The position numbers were made by a program, and so were the translations under genes. Under the pieces are notes generated by a model, which saw only the letters and a program-made list of their open reading frames with translations, was not told the DNA's origin and made no database searches. A stretch of DNA of 64,000 nucleotides from NCBI GenBank assembly GCA_014529385.2, contig CM043962.1, positions 149,538,647 through 149,602,646 on the forward strand. The letters are read 5' to 3'. Shown one piece after another: positions 26,139 through 38,168 of the stretch (the stretch's first letter is position 1; each line of letters opens with the position of its first letter). This DNA comes from Adiantum capillus-veneris (lineage: Eukaryota; Streptophyta; Polypodiopsida; Polypodiales; Pteridaceae).

Positions 26139-26878
26139 TCTCAGCTCTTCGAGCCTTCCTCAATGGAGAACTCAAGTTTGGGCTACCACAATTTGCACAG
26201 ATGGATGGAGCTGGGGAGATGCCAATAGAGGAGGAATACATAGATCCACAACCGAACCTAGATGAGAACCTTGTTATAGAAATACCTGTTAACAAGTTGG
26301 GACAATACTTTGAGGGTGATGAATCTAATGCGACTATACCAATCACTACTAAGGGATTAACTGTGAAGGGAATCCTTGATGGTGGTGATGGGGTTAGCAT
26401 TGTGACTAAAAATTGCTGGGAAACTATGGGAAGACCTCACCTTGCGACCACAACCATAGTAGTGAAGATGGCCAATGGGTCTATTGTTAAACCTATTGGG
26501 ATGCTAGAAGATCTCAATATCAAGGTCTTTGGACATAAAATAAGGATTACCTTTATTGTTATGGATTTCTCCAAACACACTATGGCATCGGAGATGATCT
26601 TAGGACGTCCTTTCATGAGGGAAGCAAAAATGGTGCATGACTGGTCTAAAAACCATGTCTACTTGCAGTTCCAAGATTCTGTCATTCGAGTGGATCTTGT
26701 AACTGGTCGAGCACATCCTCTAGGAAACAAGTTTATAATTGATCATAGATCTGATACCACAGTTCACTCGGCCCCATTGCAGTATTGTTACACGTGTAAA
26801 GCGGACACTGATGTTGGGGAAGATTCTCCTTATATGGATGTACTACCTGGGATGACTGAGTCGGACAATGTGGATTGA
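26132..26878 (+). pseudogene. Retropepsin of element C
   Basis: The active-site region reads GILDGGDGVSIVTKNCWE (Asp kept; the usual DSGA has become DGGD), with ILGRPFMREAKMVHDW about 90 residues later. It is preceded by IPVNKLGQYFEGDE, which has a close counterpart (VPLNKVGEYCEGED) before the protease of element E. It would cleave the gag precursor. The frame ends at TGA 26876-26878 but continues open beyond it into the tail ORF. Confidence 0.75.
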
Positions 26879-27668
26879 ATCCACCTAGCAGCAACCATAG
26901 ACACTTGGGGAAACAGGGGGACGACCTGGGTAACACCTGAGGGGGATGAAATGCCCGTACCCTTAAATATGCTACAAGCAATGCATATAGCTTTTGACAA
27001 GACTCATCCTAATAAAATGAAGAAAACATACAAGTGGGTTCCTAAAGCTTCTTTAGCAACCATAGCTAGTGCTAAAAAGCAGAAGCCTTGTAAGAAACAT
27101 ACCACTCGCCCCAAGAAATGTAAGAGAACGTGGCATTGGATCCCTAAACGATTATTGGAAGCCCAAGGCTACTATCGAGGAAATGATCAAATTTGAGTGA
27201 CAAAACGTAGATTGTGTTCTTACCTGTCACCTGATCCATATGAACCCACTCCTGTAGCTCCAAAACAAATCGACAATCGCGGAAAGAAAAAAATCACAGA
27301 ATGCTACACACCCGTTCCAGAGCTAGTTTGGGTACCGAAGAAAGAACGATTTGTTCCACCTAGCTCAAGAAGAGGGGAGTCCCATGAAGCTTCTAGCTCC
27401 TCATGTAATGCATCCATAGAGGTAAAAGCTTCTCCACAGCCTCCACCTACAATAGTGGACCTCCATAAAGTTACAAAGAAATCCACACCTCCCAGTGTTC
27501 AAGAATCACCTGATGAACCACTTCAAGTTCGATCTTGGTAGAGTACCTTACCACCCTTGCAACTTGACGAGGCACCTAAGGTAATAGAAAACTACTGGCA
27601 AAAATCCCCACCTATTACCAACTGGAACAATTGGTTTCAAAGGGTGACAAGCTCATTTCAAACGATAT
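26879..27668 (+). pseudogene. Tail ORF of element C with repeated W-x-P-K motif
   Basis: It stays in the same frame as the protease, with stops at 26876-26878, 27194-27196 and 27539-27541, and ends TGA near 27668. It is Lys/Arg-rich (KKQKPCKKHTTRPKKCKR) and repeats a short motif: YKWVPKASL, WHWIPKRLL and LVWVPKKERF. A similar frame closes element E (QIWVPKKLL). It occupies the place where pol should be. I know no function. Similar WVPK strings occur in some Ty1/copia gag-pol linkers (recollection). Confidence 0.55.
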
Positions 27669-29306
27669 GATCTACCCAAGGAAGGGGGGAGTGTTTGCTG
27701 ACAGTCATCATTCACTTACTCCCCTCTCAACCTTTTTCCTTGACCTCTCAATCACCAATCTTAGGGAATGTATATACATAAAGCCTTATACTCACAAAAA
27801 AAAATAAAAAAATAAAGAGCAAGAGCAATAAGCAAACGAGTATGCACAATAAAAGTCAAAACATTAACTCAGACCTACACATTCACATCCGGTACATTGA
27901 AACAGAAACCTATGCCATAAAACACCTTTGATCCTCATCACTCAAGTGATGGAGGGTAGGTAGGATTAGTACGATAGGAGTGTTTCTGTTTTAGAGTTGA
28001 GTGATTAGCAAAGTTCCTTTTTCCCACTTATGTGCCTCCTAGAGGTATTCTTTGTGTTTCCTTGTGTGTACAGGAACGTGCTGCTGTGGTTAGGATTTGG
28101 ACCTTCATGGAATCTTTATCTCGACTCACTCTTCAAATCAAGTGCAATTATCAACGCAAACAGGTGTTTCTTGTCCATTAGCATTGCCCCTTATCTTTTT
28201 TGCATCTATGATTGTCTGCTTTGATTGTGATTGGTAGCATAATATTTAGCACATTTGCTTAGTATCAAACATTTAATTCAATGTAATTTTTTGTCATGAT
28301 CACTTGTTTAGTTTAAAAATAAAGCAGTCCGACTAAGCTAGTTTGACCAAGTTAGGTGTTAGAGATCTTCTCTTAATACCATGGGGAATGCCTTCCTAAT
28401 AATCAACGGTTACTTAGGTTCTTAATCCGATTTAGGCAGCATTGTGTGAAATGTACTAGGGCTTTCTAGCGGGCTTGACCCTATTAACCTTTAGCTTAAG
28501 TATTATAAAGAGAGTTTACTAGTGTGATGAGCATGGGGAGGTGTATCAGTGTTATATGACCCCCCAAAGTTACGAAATTAAAATGCTGAAAACGAACAAA
28601 CAAAAACAAATCAAAGTGCCACAATGTAAAATCTTTAGCTGGAAGAGAAATCTCAGCTTGATTGGATACTTCACTCACATGTATCACCTATGGTACTAGA
28701 GCCCTAGAGGTTCCCAGTGTGGGCGCTTTTCCTTGAAAATCAAAAAACCCAAGGCATACAAAATAAGCACACACATCAAAATTGAATCACTGTGAAAAGA
28801 CTTTGGGGGGTCAAAGGAAAGGTAATCAGTCAGGCGATGATTTCATGAGAAATTCCTTTTATCGTAGCTTAACTACAAGGTCTTCTAGGTATAGCCTCTA
28901 GTCAGGCCTCGAACATGAAATACTTGGCTCTCGCGATTAAACAACTTAATTGACCAAAGAAAATTAAGAAGCTTACCCATGGTATTAATAGTCGATCTCT
29001 AGTGCCTTTCGACCGTTAAATTAGCGACCCAGACTTGTTTAATTTTTTACCTTTACATCTGTTTATGCATTTGATTATATTGCAATTTCATGTTTATTGC
29101 TGACAAATTGTTTAAAATTCTGTTACCGATCAATTTGTCTGCCTAAAACTGCATATGCTTTTTAATCTCTTATGAGAATGCAATTACTGTGCCAATGTTG
29201 TTTGATTTGGCAGTGACTGAAGAAGGCTAGAACATTCATCTCAAATGCTCTTCCACCTCGACGAACGAGCTTCAACTCAATAGCTTCCGAGGACGGAATC
29301 TACATC
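27669..29306 (+). other. Non-coding 3' internal region of element C
   Basis: No open frame longer than 64 codons and no pol remnants are visible on either strand. Confidence 0.7.
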
Positions 29307-29317
29307 AAGAAGGGGGG
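29307..29317 (+). promoter_or_regulatory. Polypurine tract of element C
   Basis: AAGAAGGGGGG lies 2 bp before the 3' LTR, the expected plus-strand primer. Confidence 0.85.
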
Positions 29318-29319
29318 CA

Positions 29320-29633
29320 TGTTAACCCTCACGGCTCATGGACACCCTATCACCTACGACGGACGTTGTAACCTACGGCGGACATTGTATTATTTATTTG
29401 GTAGAGTCAGGTACCGGGCTTGTCGATCCAATAGGAAAAGGGTAAGAGTGATCGCCAATGAGAGGCGCACTCTAACTGGAACATTCAAGGGATTAGTTGG
29501 CTAAGCCTGGGCGCCCAAGTGTGAATGGGGCGAGCTCATATAAAAGTCAACTAAACCTAAAATTCACTCATTCTCTCATTTATGCAATTGAAGAGTGCTC
29601 TTGCTCCATCTCCTTCTTCTTCTTTTTCATCTC

Positions 29634-29711
<78 letters not shown>

Positions 29712-29959
29712 GGAGTGCGTGGGCGATCGAGCATTACGAAGGCACGATGGCAGTGAAGCGGTTGAGCGCGGCATAGCGGCGTCTCCTTCTTCTTCGCGGC
29801 GAGGAATCCTCCACGAAGCAAGCGTAGAGCGGTGAGTGACACACCATCGCCTTCTTTGAGCTTACTAGTTTAGGCTTGTTGTGTGCTTAGAGCCATTTGT
29901 GGCTCGCACACGGTGTATCGGCAAGTTCCTTGCATTGACACGTGCTACATACGCGCACA
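29320..29959 (+). repeat. 3' LTR of element C
   Basis: Homologous to 21088-21703. Most of the length difference comes from a longer (GT)n run (29637-29687) in this copy. Confidence 0.93.
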
Positions 29960-29964
29960 CCTTG

Positions 29965-32829
29965 TGCCAAGTGCAAAAGGGAAATCCTTCGTTTGAGGCG
30001 CATTGCTTTGGAGCACGTGGAGAACGAAGGGCTTTGGCATCTTCAAAAAAGCGCTCAGAGAGATGATAGCGTGACTCACCCGTCGCTTGAGGAGGTTTCC
30101 CATTGGTCTGTGTTCTGTGGTGGTGACCAACGCGCAAGGCTAAATGGCAGAGGCAAGAATGACTGGGCGATTTGGGTGCACCGCATGGTGGTCCTCCCGT
30201 TGGCTCTGCATCGGCATCTCCTATGGCGTCTTCGTCGCACTTTGAGGCAGAGGATGAACACATGTTCGACATGTGTGATAAGTTACTAGCTCATGAGCGC
30301 GACGTGTGCGAGGAGGATTGTTAGCCCTGCACTAAACGGGCTGCCGAAACGGAGATAGATTGATGACGAGTGCCCAAATACCTCTTTACGACGGTGCACA
30401 GTACTAGGTGCTCCGAGCATCGTTGGAAGTCCTCAACTTGCAAGAAAAATTTGGTCGGAGTAATGCAAGTGTCGATGCACTACTTCTGTAAGTATGGAAT
30501 GTGGCTTTTATATACTCTCTCCCTCTCTCTTTATGGTGTCGTCTTCTAGGAATTATACTAATACGCATGTTTGTTGTAGTTTGATGGACAACATGTTGCT
30601 AGAAGATCACCACATGCCTCCAGATTGTCGACGAGCTAGATCGTATGTCACTGCACTTGGAATGGAGTATGAGCGCATCCATGCATGCGTCAACGATTGC
30701 ATGCTATACCGCAATGAGCATGCACATGCTACCTCATGTTCCATGTGCGGGGAGGCACGATATAAGACAGGCATGACCGGGGCACACCTACCCCGCAAGG
30801 TATTGAGACATTTTCCATTAATTCCTTGCATGCAACACATGTTTAAAAGCAGGTCTATCGTGGAGCTTCTCTCGTGGCACGCGAACCATCGCTCAAATGA
30901 TGGAATGATGTGTGCCCCTGCCGACTCACCTGCATGGAGGCACATCGAAACTCAATGGCCAGAGTTTGGGTTGGAGCCTCGACACTTGAGGCTTGGGTTA
31001 GCAAGTGATGGTGTCAACCCCTTCGGCACTAAGTCTAGTTCATGGAGCACTTGGCCTGTGGTGATTGTCAACTACAATATTCCACCATGGGAGACAACCA
31101 AGAAAGGCAATATACTTCTTTCCTTTCTTGTGCCAAGGAAGTACAAATTGTCAAATATCGACATTTACCTCGAGCCCCTCATCGAGGAGTTGGAGGAGTT
31201 ATGGAGAGGCATTCCTATTGTCGATGTCTCACTTGCAAAGGGGGGGAGAGAAGCCATTGTGAGGGGAATCCTTACGTGGACTATGCATGACTATCCTGGG
31301 CTTGGAGAGATTTCTAGTAACCCCCTTTCCTCTATCTCTCTTTCCCTCTTTCCCTCTCTATTTATGAGCTCCAAGGAAATCGAAATAGATGCTATCCCTG
31401 CTGCTCAAACACTTGCAACAGAAACTGTGTGTGCCATTGAAGATGCACTTCCTTGATCGGTCCTTCTTAGTCAAATTCACCTCTTGGTTCACGTGGTGGA
31501 GGAGATCTCTATATGTGGAGTAGTGCATGCATGATGGATGTTCTTCTTAGAGAGGTTTTTAAATACTCATAGATTTTGTGTGGCTACGGTCTCAACCAGA
31601 GGCATGTATGGCTGAAGGGTGGATCGTTCAAGAGGCATTTATTTATATATCAGTGTATTTGGCACAAGTTGATCCTTCAATGCCTCGCATGTGGTCAGAC
31701 GAGGAAGATGCAAGGATGACTTCACACTTGGCAAGTGGAAAGGGGAAACTACTTAACATGGATATGAATCTATCCCGAGTGGTCAATAACTTTTGCATTC
31801 TCAATGCAAAGATTATGACCAAGTGGGTGAACTTGTGGACAGTGGCAAGGCAAGGCGTTTACAAGAGAGGGAAGCATGGAAATAAGCACATGGAGGAAGG
31901 AGGGCACCCCCAATGCCTAGACACCTTGCATCTTTCCCAGATCTCATTAGTGCAAAGTGGATTCATGAGAGAATGACCGAGGCAAAAGCGCACGGAGAAG
32001 ACATTACCAGCAAAGAATAGGAGTATGCACGAGGCTACGTACCAAAGGTAGAGTACTCATATACCTAAACCATATTGTAACGCTATTTCTTGAAATTATC
32101 TTTGATATATATTTGATAAATTAATATATTTTTCGCAGTGCCTTTCCTTTAGCTCTATGTGGTCAAAGGGTCGTCACTTTCGTACGTGCCACATTGACGA
32201 GCGTAGAATCACCATGGATTGTGCCATCATGGGCAACTTTGACACAAACGGTGATGAAGCCAGGTACTGTGGAACTATTGAAAGGATACTAAACGTTAAT
32301 TTTAGAACCTTTCATACCTTCATCTTCACGTGCAAGTGGTTTGCAAATGTGTCTAGACGACATGAGGATGGCCTCTACATGGTGGACTCTAGTGTGCATC
32401 ACACAGGGAGGTATCACAATTTAGTTTTACCGCGCAATTGTGAGAAGGTGAGTGACATGTACCTTTTTTATTTTTATTTCCTTGTAGCGTTAGTTATACC
32501 AATGTTACTCACTTTGACCTTCTATTTTATAGGTCATCTGTATCCCAGCAATCCACCAACCTAAACTTTGGTTCGTAATTCCCGTAACACCTCAGGGGAG
32601 AATCATTTTTTCCACTAATGAAGTGGAGACTATCTTCGAGCCTCTTCCACCTCCGACTTTGGATGAGGTGGAAACAGAGGAGAGGGAGGTCGATGAATCA
32701 AGTCCAGTAGCAGCAAGTCTTAGCAAGGATGATTGTCATGATGATGAAGATGATGAGATGGAGGATGAAAAACTCCAAGATGATGAAGGCAATGCATCCA
32801 CAAACGACAATTCCGTTTCTCCTTATTAA
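29965..32829 (+). pseudogene. CACTA transposase (TNP2/TNPD-like), main part
   Basis: Pieces in order: the end of the transposase-associated domain (CAKCKREILRLRR, 29965); PLYDGAQY and LEVLNLQEKFGRSNASVDALLL (30370-30487); a 92-bp intron (30488-30579, GTAAGT...TTGTAG) whose removal keeps frame; the Transposase_21 core (RARSYVTALGMEYERIHAC, GLASDGVNPFG, WPVVIVNYNIPPWE) to about 31320; DUF4218-like HLLVHVVEEISICG (31475-31580); MWSEEED-type linker; and DUF4216-like MWSKGRHFRTCHIDERR...MVDSSVHH (32157-32447). A second intron is at 32448-32532, then KLWFVIP and an acidic C-terminus ending TAA at 32827-32829. Frameshifts and stops (e.g. near 31530 and 32020) make it inactive. The enzyme would cut CACTA ends. 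Confidence 0.85.
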
Positions 32830-33055
32830 TTTAGGAGCCATGGGCTTAGGATCGGATGATGCTTCATGTAGAGATATTTTGGAAGATGATTCACAAAACG
32901 TTTTGCAGTTATGAAGTTTTTGGTCGTGTAATCCATTCATATCTCTCTCCCCCCTCTTCCTCTCTTTAGATTTGAGAATATGCTCAACTATGTTAATCAA
33001 TTGACAATGATTATTTTAGTTGTAACCAAGTGTAATCTTATATCCCCCACCTCCT

Positions 33056-33141
<86 letters not shown>

Positions 33142-33984
33142 TTTTTAAATTTGAAAATTATATACAATATTCTTTAATTTTTATTGAGAGGAGGGAAACA
33201 CCAAAATTTGAAAGGAAGGGGGGGGGGGGGGGGGGGCGAGGGCTTAAGCCAAAATTTGAAAGTTGCGGTAGGGAGACTCTAGATCGCAACTAGGATTTTT
33301 GAAAACATAGGCCTCTAGGGGACCCCCTACGCTTCAGTAGGGTAAGCCACCTCTGTTGTCTCAATGAGGGCAGAGACTCTCGGCTCATGGAGGAGCCGTG
33401 TGCGAGGGGTAAAACCCTTTGCAGGGAGGAGGTACCTTCCTTTCCATTTTGTGGGCTATTGCAGGGGCTAATACCCTGCGTCTCATGGGGGAGCCGTGTG
33501 CAAAGGGTATGACCCTTTGCAGGGAGTAAGTACCTTCCTTTCCATTTTTGTGGGCTATTGCAAGGGCTAATACCCTTCGAAGAGCAGATCAAGTGTGCAG
33601 GGCCTGTGAGATCTTGTAGAAGGGCCACAGATGTTGCTTTCGGATGACTTCGGTGTGTGGGGAGTGGGGTCGGATGGTGGATGCGTTGTTTCATTTGATG
33701 TTGTACTTGGGCTATTGGTCGATGGCTTTGGCCCGGCCTATGTGTGGTTCTACTGTTTGATTGATGGTGCCTAGCTCTTCATCTTCTGGGTGGAGTTGGT
33801 TGATCTCAGGGAAACTTAAATTTGATTTAGTATTTTGTCAATGTTCAAAATCCAAATCAGACATCTTTCCTATGCAATTTCCATGCTTTAGAATGAGATC
33901 ATTGAGAAGTTTCTCTTCTTCCTTCTTGAGATCTTCTTTTGACATAGTAAGTTTCTTTCTCTAATCTAGCCTTGAAATAATTTG
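32830..33984. other. Region with (CT)39, poly(G) and a 98-bp duplication
   Basis: (CT)n lies at 33061-33138 and a run of about 19 G at 33218-33236. A duplicated segment starting TCATGGAGGAGCCGTGTGC is found at 33385 and 33483 (two copies, ending about 33580). No gene is seen. The right end of the CACTA element should lie here or beyond, but no terminal repeat was recognised. Confidence 0.7.
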
Positions 33985-36816
33985 TCATTTATTTTATTTT
34001 ATTTTTTGTGAGTGGATAGTATTAAGAACATCAAAAATATACACCAATCCTCGAGCTCAGACCGAGCCTTGAGGGTCAAAGGATTACAAGTTATCTGCTT
34101 GGCAGAGAATCCACTACTACCCCTAGGCTTTACTTATTACAAGATGTTATGCATTGTTCTAGACCAGTCCTCTGAGGCTTGTTTGTCTCTGATCATGTGG
34201 ATCATCGCTTTGATCTCTTGTATGATTCACAAAATCTTGCCACAACGAGATCCCCTCAAACACGCGGCAGTTCCTTGCTTGCCAAATATGGTGCAAGAAG
34301 TAGTATCTGATTATTTGAGTGCAGACTAGAAGAGCAGGACTTCTCAGCCTGTTACTACCAAAGAACATATCATTCTTGAAGAACTTAATTTGCCATGTCC
34401 TTTGAATCCACTTGCATATTTTCCCAGCCATGCCCCTGATTGCCTGGCATCCCATGAAAAGGTGAGCTAGGTCTTCACTAGCTATTTTGCATCCTGAGCA
34501 CCGATCGGACCCGATGCCTCTTTCTTGTATCTTTACGCCCATTGGCAGAGCACCCCACATCACTTTCCATAGAAATATTTTCATATACTAAGGCCACCTT
34601 GGCTTCCAGATGTTCTCCATGACTGCCTCCCACCGTTTTTCCATCCAGTGCCTCTTCCATAATTTGTTGAGGGGGCTACACCAATTAGCCTCGTGCATTA
34701 ATGCATGATAAATGCTTTTAGAGTGTGGTTTCAAAAGAGACTACTCCCGGTCCATCTCCAAGCATCTCATTCAAAGGATTCACAAATTGGCATCACCACC
34801 TTATCAAGCTCTTTCATCACCATATAGACTAGTAAGATCTCAAAGCCATTCAGTTGAAATTGGATGGCTAAAGAGTCAGCAGTTTTCCAGCACTTTCTGT
34901 TGCCATCCCAGAATTGCTCTAGTCGAATGAGCCCCTTATTATTCACATTTCTGGCCATTTCTATCAAATAGGGGCTTTGCGGGATCCCCAATATTTTAGA
35001 GAGCCAAGGGGACCAATGCAACATGGAGTTCTTAAAGTATGTAGTTAGTTCCCCCCATTCCAAAACCTCAGTTTCACTTTTGCACTTCCTCATCAGCTCC
35101 CCTGACAGTCCACCAAATCTAATATGAGACCACTTCGGGGCGAGAAGTTTGTCGTGCATCACAACCCCCTTCCACTTTCATTCGATCCCAGTTTTGCTGC
35201 ATCAAGCATTTCCTTGGTCTTGATAGCCCAAGATTGGTCCTGTTTAGCCAATGAGACCATAAATTTGGCACAAAGGGCCTCAGCATGGGATACAGGGTTA
35301 GGAATGCCGAGCCCTCCTTGGTCTACCGGGCGAGCAACTACCTCCCATCTAGCCCACTGCCATGGCCGGGAGTTTTTCGTGTTGTTCTTCCAAAGAAACC
35401 TTTTCACTGGTTTTAAGATTTCTTACCATTTACACTTAGCCATCTTGAGCACGGGGCTGAGGAAAGCAATATACGGGATCATAAAAGTATTGATCACTCT
35501 AATCCGGCTTTGGAAGGGTAGGAGAACAAACTCCCACCTTCTCATTTTGGCGCTTATTTTTTCAAGGACCCATTGAAATCTTTGACTGTGGGTTACGTCC
35601 ACCCCTACGGGGGCTCCCAGGTGTCTAAAAACACTCCCTTTTGAGATAATCTCTCCTGTCCAAACTGCAGGGTTGAAAGAGTCGTTCTCCGACAGGAAGA
35701 TTAGTCTTGACTTCTCTACATTGCACTTGGATCCCGAGGCCACAGAAAATGTTTGCACAATCTCCAGAGCTCTCCTGACAACTTGAGGGCACGTCTTCAA
35801 GAATAGGAGCGGTCGTTACCCAACAATGCCAGACCTTGCATTTCTCCCTGCACAACAGTGGCTTCGAGCATCGTAATGAGAGGATGCGACCCGATGGCAA
35901 AAAGCAAGGGGGCCAGGGACATCCTTGCTTGATAGACCTTTAACCTCAAAAGAGCCCACAATTTTGTCATTAAATAGGAGCTCTGATTGGCTGGCAACGC
36001 CTAATGTGCGTATGAGGCGACCAAGGTGAGGCCCAAAGCCTAGCGCTTCCATGACTTCTTCTATATAGGACCATTCTATCCTATCATAGGCTTTGTCAAG
36101 GTCTAGCTGCAGCAAGATGCACTCTTGTTTGGAGAAGGATGAATACTCTATTCCTACCATTGCTGCCAAGATATTGTCATATATAGATCTCCCTTTAATG
36201 AACTCTTGTTGATGGGGAGAGATAATCCGACTAGGGAGGGGGGCAAGTCTGTGCACTATCACCTTGGCAATTATTTTGTATGCTACTGACATCATCATAA
36301 TGGGATGCCAATGTTTAAGTTGAGACCAGCACATCTGTTTGGGGATGGACTTGATAAGCCCTCTCTTAACACTTGGATCCAACAACTCTTCGAAAACATC
36401 TTGATTGGCCATCCATGTGACTGGACCCTTGAGATCATCCAAAAATTCCATGAAGAATTCAGCCATCAGTCCACCCCAGCCAGGGGACTTTTCATTGCCA
36501 AGAGCTTTTAGTGCCGCTGAGCATTCCTCCTCAAAGAAGGCCTTTTCCATGCGGTTGGCTTCCTCCTGAGGAACCTTCTTTTCAACACTTCCAAGCAAAG
36601 ATGCCCGGGCTTCTTCAACTTCCTGAGATTGGGTCTCTGGCTGGCCAATAATCTGGCTGAGATACTTGAGCATAAGTGCAACCATCTCATCTTGGTTTTG
36701 GATTGTATTCCCTTTCTCATCATCGAGCACTTGCACGCGGCCTTGACTTTTCTCACTTTCAGAGCCCTTAAAAAATGTGCTTGGTTAGAAGGCTCTGGTT
36801 GAATGGTTGTAAACAA
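33985..36816 (-). mobile_element. L1-type LINE fragment (LINE-B), 5'-truncated
   Basis: Contains the reverse transcriptase and C-terminal part of an ORF2 on the minus strand, no endonuclease, and a 3' end rich in A (AAAAAATAAAATAAAATAAA on the element strand near 33985-34005). This differs from the (TC)n end of the other LINE family, so two LINE lineages are present. No target duplication was found. Confidence 0.8.
34159..36816 (-). pseudogene. LINE-B ORF2: reverse transcriptase and zf-RVT
   Basis: In order on the minus strand: acidic helix (36736-36500), KSPGWGGLMAEFF, GLIKSIPKQ, HWHPIMMMSVAYKIIAKV, QQEFIKGRSIYDN, LQLDLDKAYDRIEW (motif A) and APLLFAIGSHPL (motif B), then a damaged catalytic motif C (the usual F-A-D-D reads LGND near 35820). 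Thumb-region frames follow at 35800-34770. At 34584-34400 comes the zf-RVT domain (IFLWKVMWGALPMGVKI, CSGCKIASEDLAHLFMGC). At least four frame changes separate these pieces. Motif wording matches typical plant L1 ORF2. Confidence 0.8.
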
Positions 36817-37805
36817 GGCCTTTGATTGTAGTGATCTTTCTTTCTTTTATTTCATTACTAGTATTTATTCAAATTCATGCTTTGTGCATCCTCAAATTTT
36901 GGTGTTTATCAACACCACAATTCTTTAAGATTTCACTCTAACCCATCAACAAGTATATCAACATTTTTCCCACTTTAAATGAAAAATTCCCAAATTACAT
37001 GAATTTAAACAATTTGGAGATTCCCATAATGAGGGATTTTTACCATAATACCTAATATGGTCTTAGAACTCTACCATTCTAGTTTGCAACAAAGTCAAGT
37101 CCATGAAGATATTGTTGTACTCATCATAAGTGGAAATAGTTCCCTCTGAGCTTTAAATATCTTGAATATGAAATGGACATCCAATGAGGTCGGTCTGTTC
37201 ATTATTGAGCTAGAGTCTTTCCTTCCAAACACTTGCAGCTGTTGGTAAAAGCTTAGACTTTATTCCCTTCTTCACAAACATGGAAGAGATAGATTGTTGA
37301 ATAGCTAAGTAACCTCTTTTACTAACGCCAAGGTAGTCCAATGTACCCTATATTTGCTTGGCGGGCACTGCATTCTTTGAAATGAATCTATCAACGACAT
37401 CCTGTTGCAAAAACTTAACTTTTTATCATGCATTATATCCTTTGCAAGACCACTAGTTATCAATGGCTTTAACTGCTTTCCTACATTGGCCTTCGGGTCT
37501 ATGTTTTCTTTGTCTGGATAGATAGAATCTCTACAAAGAAAGCATAACTAACATAAGCAAAAACTTATATTGGTTTAAATTAATTAGATAGTTTACAATG
37601 ATCACTTCAATGATTGGATTCTTTTCTTAAGGCCACCAGAGCCTACCTTCAATGTTTCAAGATTCCGTAGTTTCTTCTTTCGCACACAAGTGCCTAACAT
37701 TGTCTCTTTGTTTTGTAATGTCCGTACCTTTGTTCACAAGACCTGTGATTCTTGTGTGCACTACATTACAGTCTTTTGGTCCTCATAATGCAAGTTAGAA
37801 AGTCT
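36817..37805 (-). other. Possible decayed coding region, minus strand
   Basis: Protein-like stretches without long open frames appear on the minus strand, such as DKENIDPKANVGKQLKPL near 37500 and YLGVSKRGYLAIQQSISSMF near 37320-37260, in alternating frames. They could be downstream parts of the gene starting at 38168. The family is not recognised. Confidence 0.3.
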
Positions 37806-38168
37806 CTAAATTTCATTTGCTTGGTGCTTCACCATGTATTTATTATAAGTTTCTGATTTGCTATTTAAAGCTTTGCAGTAGCCAAGCAATCCATTCTCTC
37901 CATTACCTGCGAAGGTCAACAAGTTAGTGGGATTTGAAAATGCAGGGAAAGCATTGCTCATGGGATTCAATGGATAGAGTGATCCTTTTGTCCAAATATC
38001 TAAGTATTTTGCTCCCTCTGCTCTAAGTCTCTTTGTCATGATCGATGTCACTTTGATATTAGTTTTGCCTCGCTTACATAGTGGCATATATTGGGGATCC
38101 AGGTCAATGTGTAGATGATAGAAGGGTCTTTTAAGGAGTACATTTGTGGGGGTGGAAGAAGAAGCCAT
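37806..38168 (-). CDS. Hypothetical protein, 120 residues
   Basis: ATG at 38166-38168 (MASSSTPTNVLL), stop at 37806-37808. Composition is protein-like, with Lys/Arg-rich KRGKTNIKVTSIMTKRLRAEGAKYLD and no membrane segment or signal peptide. I do not recognise it. The coding-like minus-strand sequence further downstream suggests it is the first part of a longer, decayed or spliced gene. Confidence 0.35.
   Translation of the reverse strand: MASSSTPTNVLLKRPFYHLHIDLDPQYMPLCKRGKTNIKVTSIMTKRLRAEGAKYLDIWTKGSLYPLNPMSNAFPAFSNPTNLLTFAGNGENGLLGYCKALNSKSETYNKYMVKHQANEI

Larger units (their letters stand above)
21088..29959 (+). mobile_element. Complete LTR retrotransposon C, gag-pro only, 8872 bp
   Basis: Two LTRs (616 and 640 bp) begin TGTTAACCC and end GCGCACA, and are flanked by the perfect 5-bp duplication CCTTG (21083-21087 and 29960-29964). 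A tRNA-Asp-type primer site follows the left LTR and a polypurine tract precedes the right one. The internal region has gag with four CCHC knuckles, a retropepsin and a short tail ORF, then about 1.6 kb of non-coding DNA. There is no reverse transcriptase, RNase H or integrase. The LTRs differ by about 18 substitutions in about 575 aligned bases outside microsatellites. It is inserted into a CACTA transposase. Confidence 0.93.

Noticed and set aside
30494-30580. Protein start at about 30494 for the transposase
   Set aside because: This stretch is intronic: GTAAGT at 30488 and TTGTAG at 30579 join the flanking coding sequence in frame.
33985-36830. Target-site duplication of LINE-B
   Set aside because: Flanks are both T-rich and no convincing direct repeat stands out by eye.
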